A stretch of 64,000 bases of DNA from an uncultured Flavobacterium sp. (GTDB taxonomy: Bacteria > Bacteroidota > Bacteroidia > Flavobacteriales > Flavobacteriaceae), in contig CALTVC010000004.1 in NCBI GenBank assembly GCA_943912855.1, forward strand, positions 124,001-188,000. The letters run 5' to 3'. Shown one piece after another: positions 26,191 to 35,599 of the stretch. How positions within the stretch are numbered: position 1 is the first letter of the stretch; the number at the start of each line of letters is the position of its first letter. Position numbers and translations under genes: made by a program. The notes under the pieces are model-generated. The model searched no databases. It was not told the origin of the DNA and saw only the letters and a program-made list of their open reading frames with translations.

Positions 26191-29100
26191 TTATCGTATT
26201 AACGAGAAGTGCGATAAGAATTCTCTTTCTTCTCCTTTAGAGTTTTTGTACAGCACTTTAAACCAATAGTCTGTAGCCGGTAGCGGATGACCGTTTAGCG
26301 TTCCGTCCCACCCTTTACTACCCGGAGTTATAGATGTAATTAGTTTTCCGTACCTGTCAAACACATAGGTAACAGCACCAGCCTGATTGTCCAGACCCGG
26401 AATGTGCCAGTAATCGTTTGTACCATCGTTATTTGGTGTAAAGAACTTAGGGTAATCTATAGCAAACACGGCAAGATGTAATTGTCCGCATCCGTTTATA
26501 TCATTTACAAGGATAAGGTGTGCTCCCTGGGTTACTCCCGTAAAGTACGGTTGCGACTGGAATGCGCTTCCATCCATACTGTATTCGTAGTTACCCGAAC
26601 CGCCTGTTACATGCACCGTAACGGTTTGCGATGAATGGAAATCTTCGGCTACCTCGGCATAACCTATGGCTTTAGATGATTCTTTCACTACGGTCGTTGC
26701 AGTACCCACACAGCCTGCGGCATTGGTTACGGTAACTTTATACTGTCCTGCGACAGATGCATCGATCCAAGGTGTGGTAACCGGCTGAACTTGTCCGTCT
26801 TTTTCCCATACAAACGTATAGCCGGTACCCGATAATCCGCAACTTATATAAACACTACTGCTTTGCCCTGTAAGGTTATCTTTACAAATAAAATATTCCG
26901 GGTCTAAAACCGGTTGCGGTTGCGCATACACCTCAACAACCATACTTACCGAAGATGTACAGGTAATACCAGGAACAGCTATAGTATAGGTTACGGTAAC
27001 AAGTCCTTCGCGTACGCCTGTCAGCAGTCCATTAGTATCTATGGTAGCCGCTATGTTGTTACTTAACGACCATGTTCCTCCCGCTGTGGCAGAAGCCAGT
27101 TGCAGGGTTTCGCCCATACATACAAAAGCATTCCCTGTTATAGGTGCAGGCGTAGCGGGTACTGCCGGCGGGGTATTTATGGTTACTGAAGTTGCAGGAG
27201 ATACACAACCCGCTATGTTACGTACCGTTACCTGATACGTTCCGGGAGACAGATTATCAAAGACTGAAAGCCCCTGATAGTTTATACCATCTATACTATA
27301 TGTAGCCCCCGAAACAAGAGCAACGTTTATGTAGCCTGTGCTGGTGGTACAATCTGGCTGATGCGCAGTTACCACCGGAGCCACCGGAATTGCCGGTCCC
27401 TGAATTACTGTTACCGTAAGTACAGGAGATATACAACCTGTTGCGTTTTTAGCAGTTATGTTATACCTGCCTGGTATTAAACCGGTAAATACAGTAGTGG
27501 TTCCGTAGTTAACTCCGTCTATACTATAGGTTTCTCCTGTTACCGGTGTTATGGTAATGGTTCCTGTTGATGTGGTACAGTCTGGTTGTGTTACAGCAGC
27601 TATAGGCTGTACAGGAATAGCCGGAGCAGGATTTATGGTTACTACCGTAGCCGGAGATATACAAGCGCCTGCATTTCTTACAATAACCGAGTAAGTACCC
27701 GGAGCAAGGTTTGTAAATATAGGCGAAGTCTCATAAGTAATTCCGTTTATACTGTATGCACCTCCCGGTATCGGGTTAATGTTTATCGTTCCTGTTGGGG
27801 TAGTACAGTCAGGATGTATTACTGTAACTACAGGAGCAGCCGGTGCAGTTGGTATTGGGTCAATGGTCTCTATCCTTGGAAGAGAAACACAACCCGATGC
27901 AGAGCGAACCGATATAGGGTAAACTCCCGGAGCCAGTCCTGGGAATACGTTATTGGTTCCGTAATTAACACCATCTATACTATAGGTATATCCGGCCACA
28001 GCCCCTATGGTTATGGTACCTGATGGTACCGGACAGTTAGGTTGCTGTATGTAAATTGATGGCTGAGGTGGTCCTACCGTACGGCTTACAGTTACCCTCA
28101 CAGAAGAAGATGCACATCCTCCTGCATTTTTAACGGTAACATCATAGTTACCCGGTGCAAGTCCTGAGAATGTATTGCTTGTTATATAATTAACACCATC
28201 TATACTATAGGTAACGCCTGCAACAGGTGTTACAGTAATTGTTCCAGTTGGTGTAGCACAATCAGGATGGATTACAGATACTGTAGGAGGAGCCGGTATT
28301 GATGGCGCAGGGTTAATTATTATCTGTGTTATTGCAGAAGTACATCCCGCAGCATTACGCACGGTTACCGGGTATGTTGCAGGAGACAATCCTGAGAAAA
28401 TATTATTACTGCCATACGTTACTCCATCTATACTGTAGGTATATCCGGTTGTTGTAGGAATAGTTATTGTTCCGGTTGTAGTAGTACAGTTAGGTTGTTG
28501 CACTATAGGAGCCGGAGCTGCCGGGGTTGAAGGAGCTGCATTTACAACAGCCGTATTTACTGCCGAAGTACATCCCGCAGCATTACGTATGGTTACAGGA
28601 TATGTACCAGGCGTTAGCCCTGTAAACACATTACTAGTTCCGTAGTTAACTCCATCTATGCTATACGTAGCTCCCGATACTACGGTAACGGTAATACTAC
28701 CCGTAGCCGTAGTACAATCAGGTTGTGTAACAGAAACTCCAGGCGCAACAGGTGCTCCCGCCACAGGATTTAGAACTACAGTTGTTACCGCCGAAGTACA
28801 TCCTGCGGCATTACGGATGGTTACCGGGTATGTACCCGATGCCAAACCGGCAAAGATGTTATTGGTAACGTAATTAGTTCCATCAATGCTGTAAGTAGCA
28901 CCTGCAACAGGTGTTACAGTAATTGTTCCTGTAGGGGTAACACAATCAGGATGGATGGTGGTCACAAGCGGAGCTGACGGCGTAGCCGGAGCAGCATTTA
29001 TGGTTACCGATGTTATCGCCGATGTACAACCTGCAGCATTACGTACGGTTACAGGGTAAGTACCCGCTACCAAACCAGTGAAAACATTATTAGTTACATA

Positions 29101-31503
29101 GTTTGTTCCGTCTATGCTGTAGGTAGTACCTGCTACAGGTGTTACAGTGATTGTTCCTGTTGATGTAGTACAATCAGGTTGTGTTGGTGTAGCTACTGGT
29201 GCTACAGGCGTAGTAGGTGCTGTATTTATGGTTACCGATGTTACAGCCGAAGTACAACCTGCCGCATTGCGCAAGGTTACAGGATATGTACCAGCTATCA
29301 AACCTGTAAAAATATTATTGGTTACGTAATTTGTTCCGTCTATGCTGTAAGTAGCACCTGCTACAAGTGTTACAGTAATTGTTCCTGTTGCGGTAGTACA
29401 ATCTGGCTGGGTAATAGCTACCACAGGAGCAGATGGAGCAGATGGTGCCGCATTTATAGTTACAGATGTTACTGCCGATGTACAGCCTGCCGCATTACGT
29501 ATGGTTACAGAATATGTACCGGGTACTAAACCTGTAAAAATGTTATTTGCTACATAATTTGTTCCGTCTATGCTGTAGGTAACACCTGCTACAGGTGTTA
29601 CAGTAATTGTTCCGGTTGCTGTAGTACAATCAGGTTGGGTTGCTGTAGCAGCCGGTGCAGCGGGTGCTCCCGTAACAGCGTTTATAGTAATAGACACCGG
29701 TGCCGAAGTACAGCCCGCTGCATTGCGTATAGTCACAGGATAAGTTCCAGACGCAAGACCGGTAAAAATATTGCCCGTTACATAATTTGTTCCGTCTATA
29801 CTATAGGTAGCCCCTGTTACAGATGTTACAGTGATTGTTCCTGTTGGCGTAGTACAGTCGGGTTGGGTAGCCGTAGCAGATGGAGCAGGTATTTGAGAAA
29901 CATAAAGCCTTGCAGCCCCTGTTATCAGATTACAGCTTGCAGTCGTTACCTGGCAGTAATACTGAGTACCATTCATGTTAGCGGCAGCCGTTACCGATAA
30001 AGAAGCTGTCGTAGCTCCAGAAAATCCATTGGCATTTGTAACATTTACCCAGGCACCTGCCGTATTAAGGGTTTTCCATTGATAAGTATAGCTTCCCGCA
30101 GGAGTAACCTGTATGGTAAAAGTACCATTACCTCCTTCGCAAAGGTTAAGGTCTATTGGAGAGGTAACCGTTGAAGGGTTTAATACGCTTGGATCAGCCG
30201 TATGCCTTCCTAAATCAGCACAACCGCTAAAAGCTCCTCCACCGTTATGTGTTATGTTCCAGTCAGAACTAGTGTAATTAGCGGTTGGTGCTATTGCGTT
30301 TGGCTTACGTATTAAATCATACCCTTTAACATTGGGTGCATTAGCCACATCTTTTATTTCACCATTCTTTTTAAGTTTTATAGCATCGTTATCATTTATA
30401 CCTGCAGAATATGTCGCGCCAAATGTAAGTCCGCCACAAGAAGGAGATCCTCCATAACTAACAAGATATACACCGTGCGATGCTATAGATCCTGTAAGCG
30501 TTAGTGTATAGGCGATATCAGGAGTAGTGTCGGTAGTATCTTGGTATCGTTCAAGTGTATATTGCCCAGTAAAATTAATCTGTGCCGAAGTAGGATTATA
30601 AAGTTCCACCACTCCCGGATTACCTGGAAATTGATCATATACTTCAGATATGTATATTTCATCGGGAACAGGGGGGCAGGTAGGCGTTATCAACGTATAG
30701 TTTGTTGTAGCTGTGCCGGGACACGTTGTAGGTCCGGCTACGGTTACCGTATTTCCTGCACCTGCAGGCACAAGAGCCGTTATCTGAGTATTTGAAACTA
30801 CAGTATAGCTGGTGGCTGGCGTTGTACCAAAGGTTACTGCTGTAGCCCCTGTAAATCCGCTACCATTAATAGTTACGAGCGTATTTTTAGGACCGCTTGT
30901 CGGAGTAAAAGATGATACTACGGGTGGTGTACAAGTAGGTGTAACAATACCATTAAGGGTAAAATCATCCAGCCTGAAGTTTCCATTAGCAGCGCCGGTA
31001 GCACCACTAAGTGATATTACCACCCTAAGCGTACCGGTAATACCGGTAACGGCATTAGCTACCGGGGTAACTCCCCTCATAGAACCGTTTGTCGGGATTT
31101 GGTTAGTACCGCTATTCCCTGCATTTATACCATTTATGGTCATGGACCAGTTACGTGGACCTGCACTGCTTCGCTGACACCAAAAGTCAAAAGAACTTAT
31201 CTCTACCTGATAGTTTGGCGCTATGTTTACAGTAAGGGTTATGGTTTCGCCATTGGCATCATCCAGACCCAATGCCCGTCCTGCATTTCCTGCATAGGTT
31301 ATCCATGTATTGGTGGAATTCGTCCACTCCGAACCCGACAGGTTAGTAGCTAATGTAGTCGGTGGTGCCTGATAAGGATGACTAATTGTGTTTGTAGTGC
31401 CAAAATTATGTAGGTAGATCTGCGATTGCGCAACTACATTTTGAATAAAAAATAAAAAGAACAAAAGAACAGGCATAACAGCCCCGGAGTACTTCTTTAC
31501 CAT
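26191..31503 (-). CDS. Giant T9SS type B surface protein with twelve tandem repeats
   Basis: A 1770-residue secreted protein. Order: signal peptide (ending NVVAQ), a jelly-roll-like N domain, an IPT/TIG domain (about 190-270), a lamin-tail domain (about 280-430, with DEIYISEVYDQFPGNPGVVE), an Ig-like module (about 450-535), twelve repeats of about 76 residues (about 540-1460), each with QPDC, TYSIDG.NY and a conserved NAAGC, then two more Ig-like modules and a gliding-motility-type C-terminal domain (FFTPNNDGTNDYWHIPG, FDRYGK, GWDG, DYWFKV). The last is the type B T9SS sorting signal, used by SprB-like adhesins. The repeats resemble SprB repeats. It is probably a long surface fibre or adhesin; partner PorP/SprF proteins are needed, and one is encoded at 7591. 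Confidence 0.92.
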   Translation of the reverse strand: MVKKYSGAVMPVLLFFLFFIQNVVAQSQIYLHNFGTTNTISHPYQAPPTTLATNLSGSEWTNSTNTWITYAGNAGRALGLDDANGETITLTVNIAPNYQVEISSFDFWCQRSSAGPRNWSMTINGINAGNSGTNQIPTNGSMRGVTPVANAVTGITGTLRVVISLSGATGAANGNFRLDDFTLNGIVTPTCTPPVVSSFTPTSGPKNTLVTINGSGFTGATAVTFGTTPATSYTVVSNTQITALVPAGAGNTVTVAGPTTCPGTATTNYTLITPTCPPVPDEIYISEVYDQFPGNPGVVELYNPTSAQINFTGQYTLERYQDTTDTTPDIAYTLTLTGSIASHGVYLVSYGGSPSCGGLTFGATYSAGINDNDAIKLKKNGEIKDVANAPNVKGYDLIRKPNAIAPTANYTSSDWNITHNGGGAFSGCADLGRHTADPSVLNPSTVTSPIDLNLCEGGNGTFTIQVTPAGSYTYQWKTLNTAGAWVNVTNANGFSGATTASLSVTAAANMNGTQYYCQVTTASCNLITGAARLYVSQIPAPSATATQPDCTTPTGTITVTSVTGATYSIDGTNYVTGNIFTGLASGTYPVTIRNAAGCTSAPVSITINAVTGAPAAPAATATQPDCTTATGTITVTPVAGVTYSIDGTNYVANNIFTGLVPGTYSVTIRNAAGCTSAVTSVTINAAPSAPSAPVVAITQPDCTTATGTITVTLVAGATYSIDGTNYVTNNIFTGLIAGTYPVTLRNAAGCTSAVTSVTINTAPTTPVAPVATPTQPDCTTSTGTITVTPVAGTTYSIDGTNYVTNNVFTGLVAGTYPVTVRNAAGCTSAITSVTINAAPATPSAPLVTTIHPDCVTPTGTITVTPVAGATYSIDGTNYVTNNIFAGLASGTYPVTIRNAAGCTSAVTTVVLNPVAGAPVAPGVSVTQPDCTTATGSITVTVVSGATYSIDGVNYGTSNVFTGLTPGTYPVTIRNAAGCTSAVNTAVVNAAPSTPAAPAPIVQQPNCTTTTGTITIPTTTGYTYSIDGVTYGSNNIFSGLSPATYPVTVRNAAGCTSAITQIIINPAPSIPAPPTVSVIHPDCATPTGTITVTPVAGVTYSIDGVNYITSNTFSGLAPGNYDVTVKNAGGCASSSVRVTVSRTVGPPQPSIYIQQPNCPVPSGTITIGAVAGYTYSIDGVNYGTNNVFPGLAPGVYPISVRSASGCVSLPRIETIDPIPTAPAAPVVTVIHPDCTTPTGTININPIPGGAYSINGITYETSPIFTNLAPGTYSVIVRNAGACISPATVVTINPAPAIPVQPIAAVTQPDCTTSTGTITITPVTGETYSIDGVNYGTTTVFTGLIPGRYNITAKNATGCISPVLTVTVIQGPAIPVAPVVTAHQPDCTTSTGYINVALVSGATYSIDGINYQGLSVFDNLSPGTYQVTVRNIAGCVSPATSVTINTPPAVPATPAPITGNAFVCMGETLQLASATAGGTWSLSNNIAATIDTNGLLTGVREGLVTVTYTIAVPGITCTSSVSMVVEVYAQPQPVLDPEYFICKDNLTGQSSSVYISCGLSGTGYTFVWEKDGQVQPVTTPWIDASVAGQYKVTVTNAAGCVGTATTVVKESSKAIGYAEVAEDFHSSQTVTVHVTGGSGNYEYSMDGSAFQSQPYFTGVTQGAHLILVNDINGCGQLHLAVFAIDYPKFFTPNNDGTNDYWHIPGLDNQAGAVTYVFDRYGKLITSITPGSKGWDGTLNGHPLPATDYWFKVLYKNSKGEEREFLSHFSLIR
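27130..29890 (-). repeat. Twelve coding tandem repeats of about 228 bases
   Basis: Twelve consecutive units encode QPDC or HPDC ... GTITV ... TYSIDG ... FTGL.PGTYPVT.RNAAGC. The units near the protein N terminus (high coordinates) are the most alike; those toward the C terminus are more diverged (for example HPDCTTPTGTININPIPGG). This gradient suggests recent expansion at one end. Unit number may vary between strains. Confidence 0.85.
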
Positions 31504-31889
31504 ATATACAAAAACCCGTTATTTTTTTGACAAATCTAAATCAATCTGTGATATTAATCGAATATTTTTTAAATATTAACTACCTTGATATTCAATTTAT
31601 TCCTATCAGGAAAGAATTTATTATAAAGTAAAGCATTTTTACCTTATGTTAAATAATTCTTAAAGATTTATTAACGTGATTTAACATTTCAGTACTCCGA
31701 AAACACCTAAAAGTTAAGCATAACTTACTACAACTTAAATTCCACCTAAATCACAGCTCTTTTTAAGCTTTACTTTTTCCCAAATTCTTCCTTGGCAACT
31801 GTAAGAATTTAGTTAGTTTTGGCAACGATTCTACATAAGGGCACTTACTAGAATAATCATTAAACTGAACACAAGCGAAGATAAACGGG
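31504..31889. other. AT-rich intergenic region with the promoter of the giant T9SS gene
   Basis: A 386-base gap. On the minus strand 31531-31538 reads TAGATTTG, an exact -7 box 28 bases before the start at 31503; the -33 partner is poor. The middle is very AT-rich (TAAATATTAAC, TTATTATAAAG) and shows no reading frame or RNA gene I can support. Confidence 0.5.
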
Positions 31890-32069
31890 ATGGAGAAAAA
31901 AATAATAAGCTACCAGGTTGTAGAAAGCGCCTCATTGCGTTTCCTGCAAAAAGATGTAAAGGATTTCATTTCAGAAGGCTGGCAACCTATAGGCGGTCTT
32001 GTACTCTCTAACGAGCAGGACACCACAACCTACTGCCAGGCCATGGTGCAGTATGAGCATCAGTTATAA
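31890..32069 (+). CDS. DUF1737-like small protein
   Basis: A 59-residue protein, MEKKIISYQVVESASLRFLQ onward, with KDVKDFISEGWQPIGGLVLS and YCQAMVQ. The pattern (a short strand, an amphipathic helix, then GW.P.GG) matches the DUF1737 family of small proteins, which have one such domain and no known function. The frame is open from ATG to TAA with typical codon use and ends in a strong terminator two bases later. It is too short to be picked up by a 60-codon cut-off. Confidence 0.75.
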   Translation: MEKKIISYQVVESASLRFLQKDVKDFISEGWQPIGGLVLSNEQDTTTYCQAMVQYEHQL

Positions 32070-32097
32070 AAAAATCCGGTACTACCGGATTTTTTTA
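32068..32097 (+). terminator. Bidirectional terminator behind the DUF1737-like gene
   Basis: AAAAAATCCGGTA and its complement with a minimal loop and T7 run. It separates the small gene from the convergent NUDIX regulator. Confidence 0.9.
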
Positions 32098-32104
32098 TGT
32101 TAGC

Positions 32105-32824
32105 CTAAAACTCAAAATTGAAACCTTTCTTCGTAAGCTTTTGGTATATCTCCTCATCAAAACGATAAAGTTGTGCTGCACGGTGGGCTACATCTTTTTG
32201 TTTTTCATTCAGCGGAAGCAGTAATTTCATGCTAAGAAACTTCCGCCTGAAATTAGATTTATCCATTTCCAGCCCCAATATCTCTTCATACAGTTGCATA
32301 AGTTCGAGCAGTGTAAACTTTTCGGGCAAGAGGTTAAACCCTATAGGTGCCTGCCTTACACGATTGCGTAGGTTTACCAGGCTATAATCAAGTATTTGGT
32401 TATGGTCATATATAAGACCGGGAATATCTTTAATCTTATACCACTTGGCATCGGCAGCAGTATGCCCAGCCTGTATGTTATAGTCTTCGCGTTTTACAAG
32501 AGCATAGTAGCCAATGGTTATAACGCGCCCTAACGGAAAACGGTCTACGTCGCCAAAAGCCTTGAGCTGTTCCAGGTACAGATTGTCCAGCCCGGTAAGT
32601 TCGGCAAGTATACGGTGCGCAGCAGTATCTATACTTTCGGTTTTCTTAATCCAGCCTCCGGGCAGTCCCCATTCGCCTTTTCTTATACCTTCGGCATGCT
32701 GTACCAGCAGTACCTCAAGGCTTCCGTTATCAAAACCAAACACTACACAGTCTATGGTAATGGCATTCATTACAGAGCGCTCTGTATCTTTACCTGATTC
32801 GCTGTTTATGTCTTTCTTCTGCAT
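32105..32824 (-). CDS. NUDIX-domain transcriptional regulator (NrtR/AraR-like)
   Basis: A 239-residue protein with an N-terminal NUDIX fold (about 18-150) and a C-terminal winged helix (about 160-239, KFTLLELMQLYEEILGLEMD and FRRKFLSMKLL), the layout of NrtR-type repressors. The NUDIX box GxxxxxE-x7-REUxEExGU reads GWIKKTE-SIDTAAH-RILAELTGL: both catalytic REU/EE glutamates are partly replaced (E to I, E to L), so hydrolase activity is probably lost and the domain likely senses a ligand. In Bacteroides a relative of this type (AraR) controls sugar genes. It is divergent from a GH2 glycosidase, which is therefore its likely target. An inverted repeat lies between them. Confidence 0.88.
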   Translation of the reverse strand: MQKKDINSESGKDTERSVMNAITIDCVVFGFDNGSLEVLLVQHAEGIRKGEWGLPGGWIKKTESIDTAAHRILAELTGLDNLYLEQLKAFGDVDRFPLGRVITIGYYALVKREDYNIQAGHTAADAKWYKIKDIPGLIYDHNQILDYSLVNLRNRVRQAPIGFNLLPEKFTLLELMQLYEEILGLEMDKSNFRRKFLSMKLLLPLNEKQKDVAHRAAQLYRFDEEIYQKLTKKGFNFEF

Positions 32825-32982
32825 TTTTAAATAAAACTAAAAAAACGAATATACACAAAAACCCTTTCCCCTCGGGCAATTGTTGCTGTGAAATACATCC
32901 TATTACAAGCACCAGCAATCCTACTTTAGCGCAGAAAAATATCAGTTTCGGAAAAACATCTGCTAAAAACCGCTATTTTTAT

Positions 32983-33005
32983 CGTTTGATTACACACAGC
33001 AAACG
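32983..33005. promoter_or_regulatory. Candidate operator upstream of the GH2 gene
   Basis: CGTTTG, 11 bases, CAAACG: a perfect 6-base inverted repeat centred about 48 bases before the GH2 start. It is a reasonable binding site for a dimeric regulator, possibly the neighbouring NUDIX protein. The 6-base arms could occur by chance, so the assignment is tentative. Confidence 0.4.
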
Positions 33006-33041
33006 TTTTCGGTTAACTACCGTAAAATTCCACATTGTATT

Positions 33042-35531
33042 ATGAAGACAAACAACGCAAAAAAAATCTTTGGGATACTACCTGTATTAGGTGCCGTATT
33101 ACTCGCCTCATGTGGTAGCCACGACAACACACTACTTGCCCAACGCAAGGTAAGCTTTAATACCGACTGGCAGTTTCACCTTAACGATAGCCTAAAAGAC
33201 CACGATACTATAAATGTAAACACGCAGTGGCGCACGCTTAATGTACCGCACGACTGGAGCATAGAGGGCAACTTTGATGAGCACAGCCCCGCAGGCATAG
33301 GTGGTGGCGCACTAAACGGCGGACTGGGCTGGTATAAAAAAACATTCAGTGTACCGGCGCAGGATAGCACAAAAATTACCTCTGTAACCTTTGATGGTGT
33401 GTACCGAAACAGCAGTGTTTGGATAAATGGTCACTACTTGGGTAATCGTCCTAACGGGTACATTGGCTTTAGCTATAACCTTACCCCCTACCTAAAATTT
33501 GGCGAAGGCCAAAAGAACGAAATCATTGTAAAGGCAGACAATGCCAAACAGCCTAATTCGCGCTGGTATTCGGGTTCAGGGATTTTCCGAAACGTATGGC
33601 TTACCACCACAGACAAGCTACACGTAGCCGAATACGGCACTTACATAACCACCCCGAAGGTGACTACAGAAAAAGCCAGTATACAACTTGAAACTACTGT
33701 AAAAAACGAAGACGGCAAGGAGAAAAACGCAACGGTAACTACCACTATTTTCCTGGGAGATAAGGAAATTACATCGGCTACTTCCGAGCAGAAAATAGCA
33801 GCAAACGGACAACAAATCATCAGTCAGCAGGCGGAGATAAACAATCCGGCGCTTTGGGATACCGAAAAACCGGAACTGTACCGTGCAGTTACCGAAATAA
33901 GCGTAGAGGGCACCGTGGCAGATGTGTATGAAACTACCTTTGGTATTCGTGATTTTAAATTCGACCTGGATAAAGGCTTTATCCTTAACGGGAAGAAAGT
34001 AAAGATAAACGGCGTTTGCCTGCACCACGACCTTGGCCCCCTTGGCGCTGCGTTTAACACAAGGGCTATGGAGCGCGAGCTTCAGATTATGAAAGACATG
34101 GGTGTTAACGGCGTACGCACCAGCCACAATCCTCCTGCCCCAGAACTGCTAGACCTTTGCGATAAGATGGGACTTATTGTTATGGATGAAGCCTTTGATA
34201 TGTGGGAGCAACCAAAAACAAAATACGACTACAGCAACTACTGGGCACAGTGGCACAAAAAAGATCTTGAAGACCAAATACTGCGCGACCGTAACCATGC
34301 AAGCGTGATACTATGGAGCATAGGAAATGAAATCCCGGAACAATGGAATGAGCGTGGTGCCGAAATAGGCCGTGAACTTGCCGCCATTGTAAAAGGACTG
34401 GATAAAACAAGACCAGTTACCGCAGCTATGAATCCGCCAATAGCAGTAGACGCCACCAAGGTTAGTATACAGTTTCAGGGTACGGCAGACAAGCCAAACA
34501 ACTTAGCCGCATCGGGCGCGCTGGATGTTATTGGTTATAACTATGCGCACCAAACCTACGCTAAACACCAGGTTAACTTTCCTAAAACACCATTCATTGG
34601 CACAGAAACCGTTTCGGCACTTGAAACACGTGGGGTGTATGATGCAAAATCAGATACTATAAAAGTGTGGCCTAAGCGTTGGGATTTGCCACTAACCGAT
34701 GGCAACCCGGGCAATACTGTATCGGCATACGACCAGGTACAGGCGCCATGGGGTTCTACACACGAAGCTACACTAAAAGTGATGAAGAAATACGATTTCC
34801 TTTCAGGGATGTTCATCTGGACCGGGTTTGACTATATAGGCGAACCTACACCCTACCTGTGGCCGAGTATTAGTTCGTACTTCGGTATAGCCGACCTTGC
34901 CGGTTTCCCGAAAGACGTATATTATATGTACCAGAGCGAATGGACGACGAAAGACGTACTGCACATTTTCCCGCACTGGAACTGGAAAGCCGGACAGGAG
35001 GTTGACGTATGGGCATACTACAACAATGCCGATGAAGTGGAACTTTACCTTAACGGAAAATCATTGGGTAAAAAGAGCAAACAAGGCGATGACCTGCACA
35101 TTATGTGGCGTGTAAAATACGAACCGGGCACACTAAAAGCCATTTCGCGCAAGGGCGGTAAAACAGTACTTGAAAAAGAAATAAAAACCGCGGGCGCACC
35201 TGCAGCACTTAAAGCCACTGCCGACCGTGAAACCATAACTGCCGATGGCACTGACCTGAGCTACATTACCGTTGACGTTACAGATGCTAACGGTATTTTT
35301 GCTGCAACAGCTAACAACATGATTAACTTCAGCCTGAAGGGCGATGGTAAAATTGTAGGTGTATGCAGCGGCGATCCGGTAAGCCACGAACCGTACAAAG
35401 CCAGTAAGCACAGCGCCTGGATGGGCAAATGTTTGGTTATAGTTCAGGCAGGGACTAAAGCAGGTAAGTTACAATTAACCGCATCTTCACCAGGATTGAA
35501 GAGCAGTGAGGTAACCATTACTACTAAATAG
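33042..35531 (+). CDS. Glycoside hydrolase family 2 lipoprotein (beta-galactosidase-like)
   Basis: An 829-residue predicted lipoprotein (LLASCGS, cysteine 25). Domains in order: sugar-binding jelly roll (about 30-210, with NVPHDWSIEG and GGLGWYKK), Ig-like (about 215-310), catalytic TIM barrel (about 320-620) and C-terminal Ig-like/DUF4982 domains. The barrel has NGVCLHHDLG, GVRTSHNPP, the acid/base glutamate in SIGNEIPEQW and the likely nucleophile in FIGTETVSA; GMFIWTGFDYIGEPTPY closes the active site. GH2 enzymes of this plan are mostly beta-galactosidases; other beta-glycosidase activity is possible. The regulator is divergent. No SusC/SusD pair is adjacent. Confidence 0.92.
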   Translation: MKTNNAKKIFGILPVLGAVLLASCGSHDNTLLAQRKVSFNTDWQFHLNDSLKDHDTINVNTQWRTLNVPHDWSIEGNFDEHSPAGIGGGALNGGLGWYKKTFSVPAQDSTKITSVTFDGVYRNSSVWINGHYLGNRPNGYIGFSYNLTPYLKFGEGQKNEIIVKADNAKQPNSRWYSGSGIFRNVWLTTTDKLHVAEYGTYITTPKVTTEKASIQLETTVKNEDGKEKNATVTTTIFLGDKEITSATSEQKIAANGQQIISQQAEINNPALWDTEKPELYRAVTEISVEGTVADVYETTFGIRDFKFDLDKGFILNGKKVKINGVCLHHDLGPLGAAFNTRAMERELQIMKDMGVNGVRTSHNPPAPELLDLCDKMGLIVMDEAFDMWEQPKTKYDYSNYWAQWHKKDLEDQILRDRNHASVILWSIGNEIPEQWNERGAEIGRELAAIVKGLDKTRPVTAAMNPPIAVDATKVSIQFQGTADKPNNLAASGALDVIGYNYAHQTYAKHQVNFPKTPFIGTETVSALETRGVYDAKSDTIKVWPKRWDLPLTDGNPGNTVSAYDQVQAPWGSTHEATLKVMKKYDFLSGMFIWTGFDYIGEPTPYLWPSISSYFGIADLAGFPKDVYYMYQSEWTTKDVLHIFPHWNWKAGQEVDVWAYYNNADEVELYLNGKSLGKKSKQGDDLHIMWRVKYEPGTLKAISRKGGKTVLEKEIKTAGAPAALKATADRETITADGTDLSYITVDVTDANGIFAATANNMINFSLKGDGKIVGVCSGDPVSHEPYKASKHSAWMGKCLVIVQAGTKAGKLQLTASSPGLKSSEVTITTK

Positions 35532-35538
35532 AATAGAT

Positions 35539-35592
35539 AAACCGCTGTTTAAAATCAAAGTGTTTTCCACGATTTTAAACAGCGGTTTTTTA
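35539..35592 (+). terminator. Long-stem terminator of the GH2 gene
   Basis: AACCGCTGTTTAAAATC and its perfect complement, 17-18 bp of stem with a 14-base loop, ending in T6. Exceptionally long for a terminator. Convergent with the gene at 35600, so it may serve both. Confidence 0.9.
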
Positions 35593-35599
35593 TTGCCTT

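Noticed and set aside
27130..29890. Repeat array that might be taken for a CRISPR or minisatellite
   Set aside because: Units are about 228 bases, in frame, and encode a conserved protein repeat; there are no short repeats with unique spacers.
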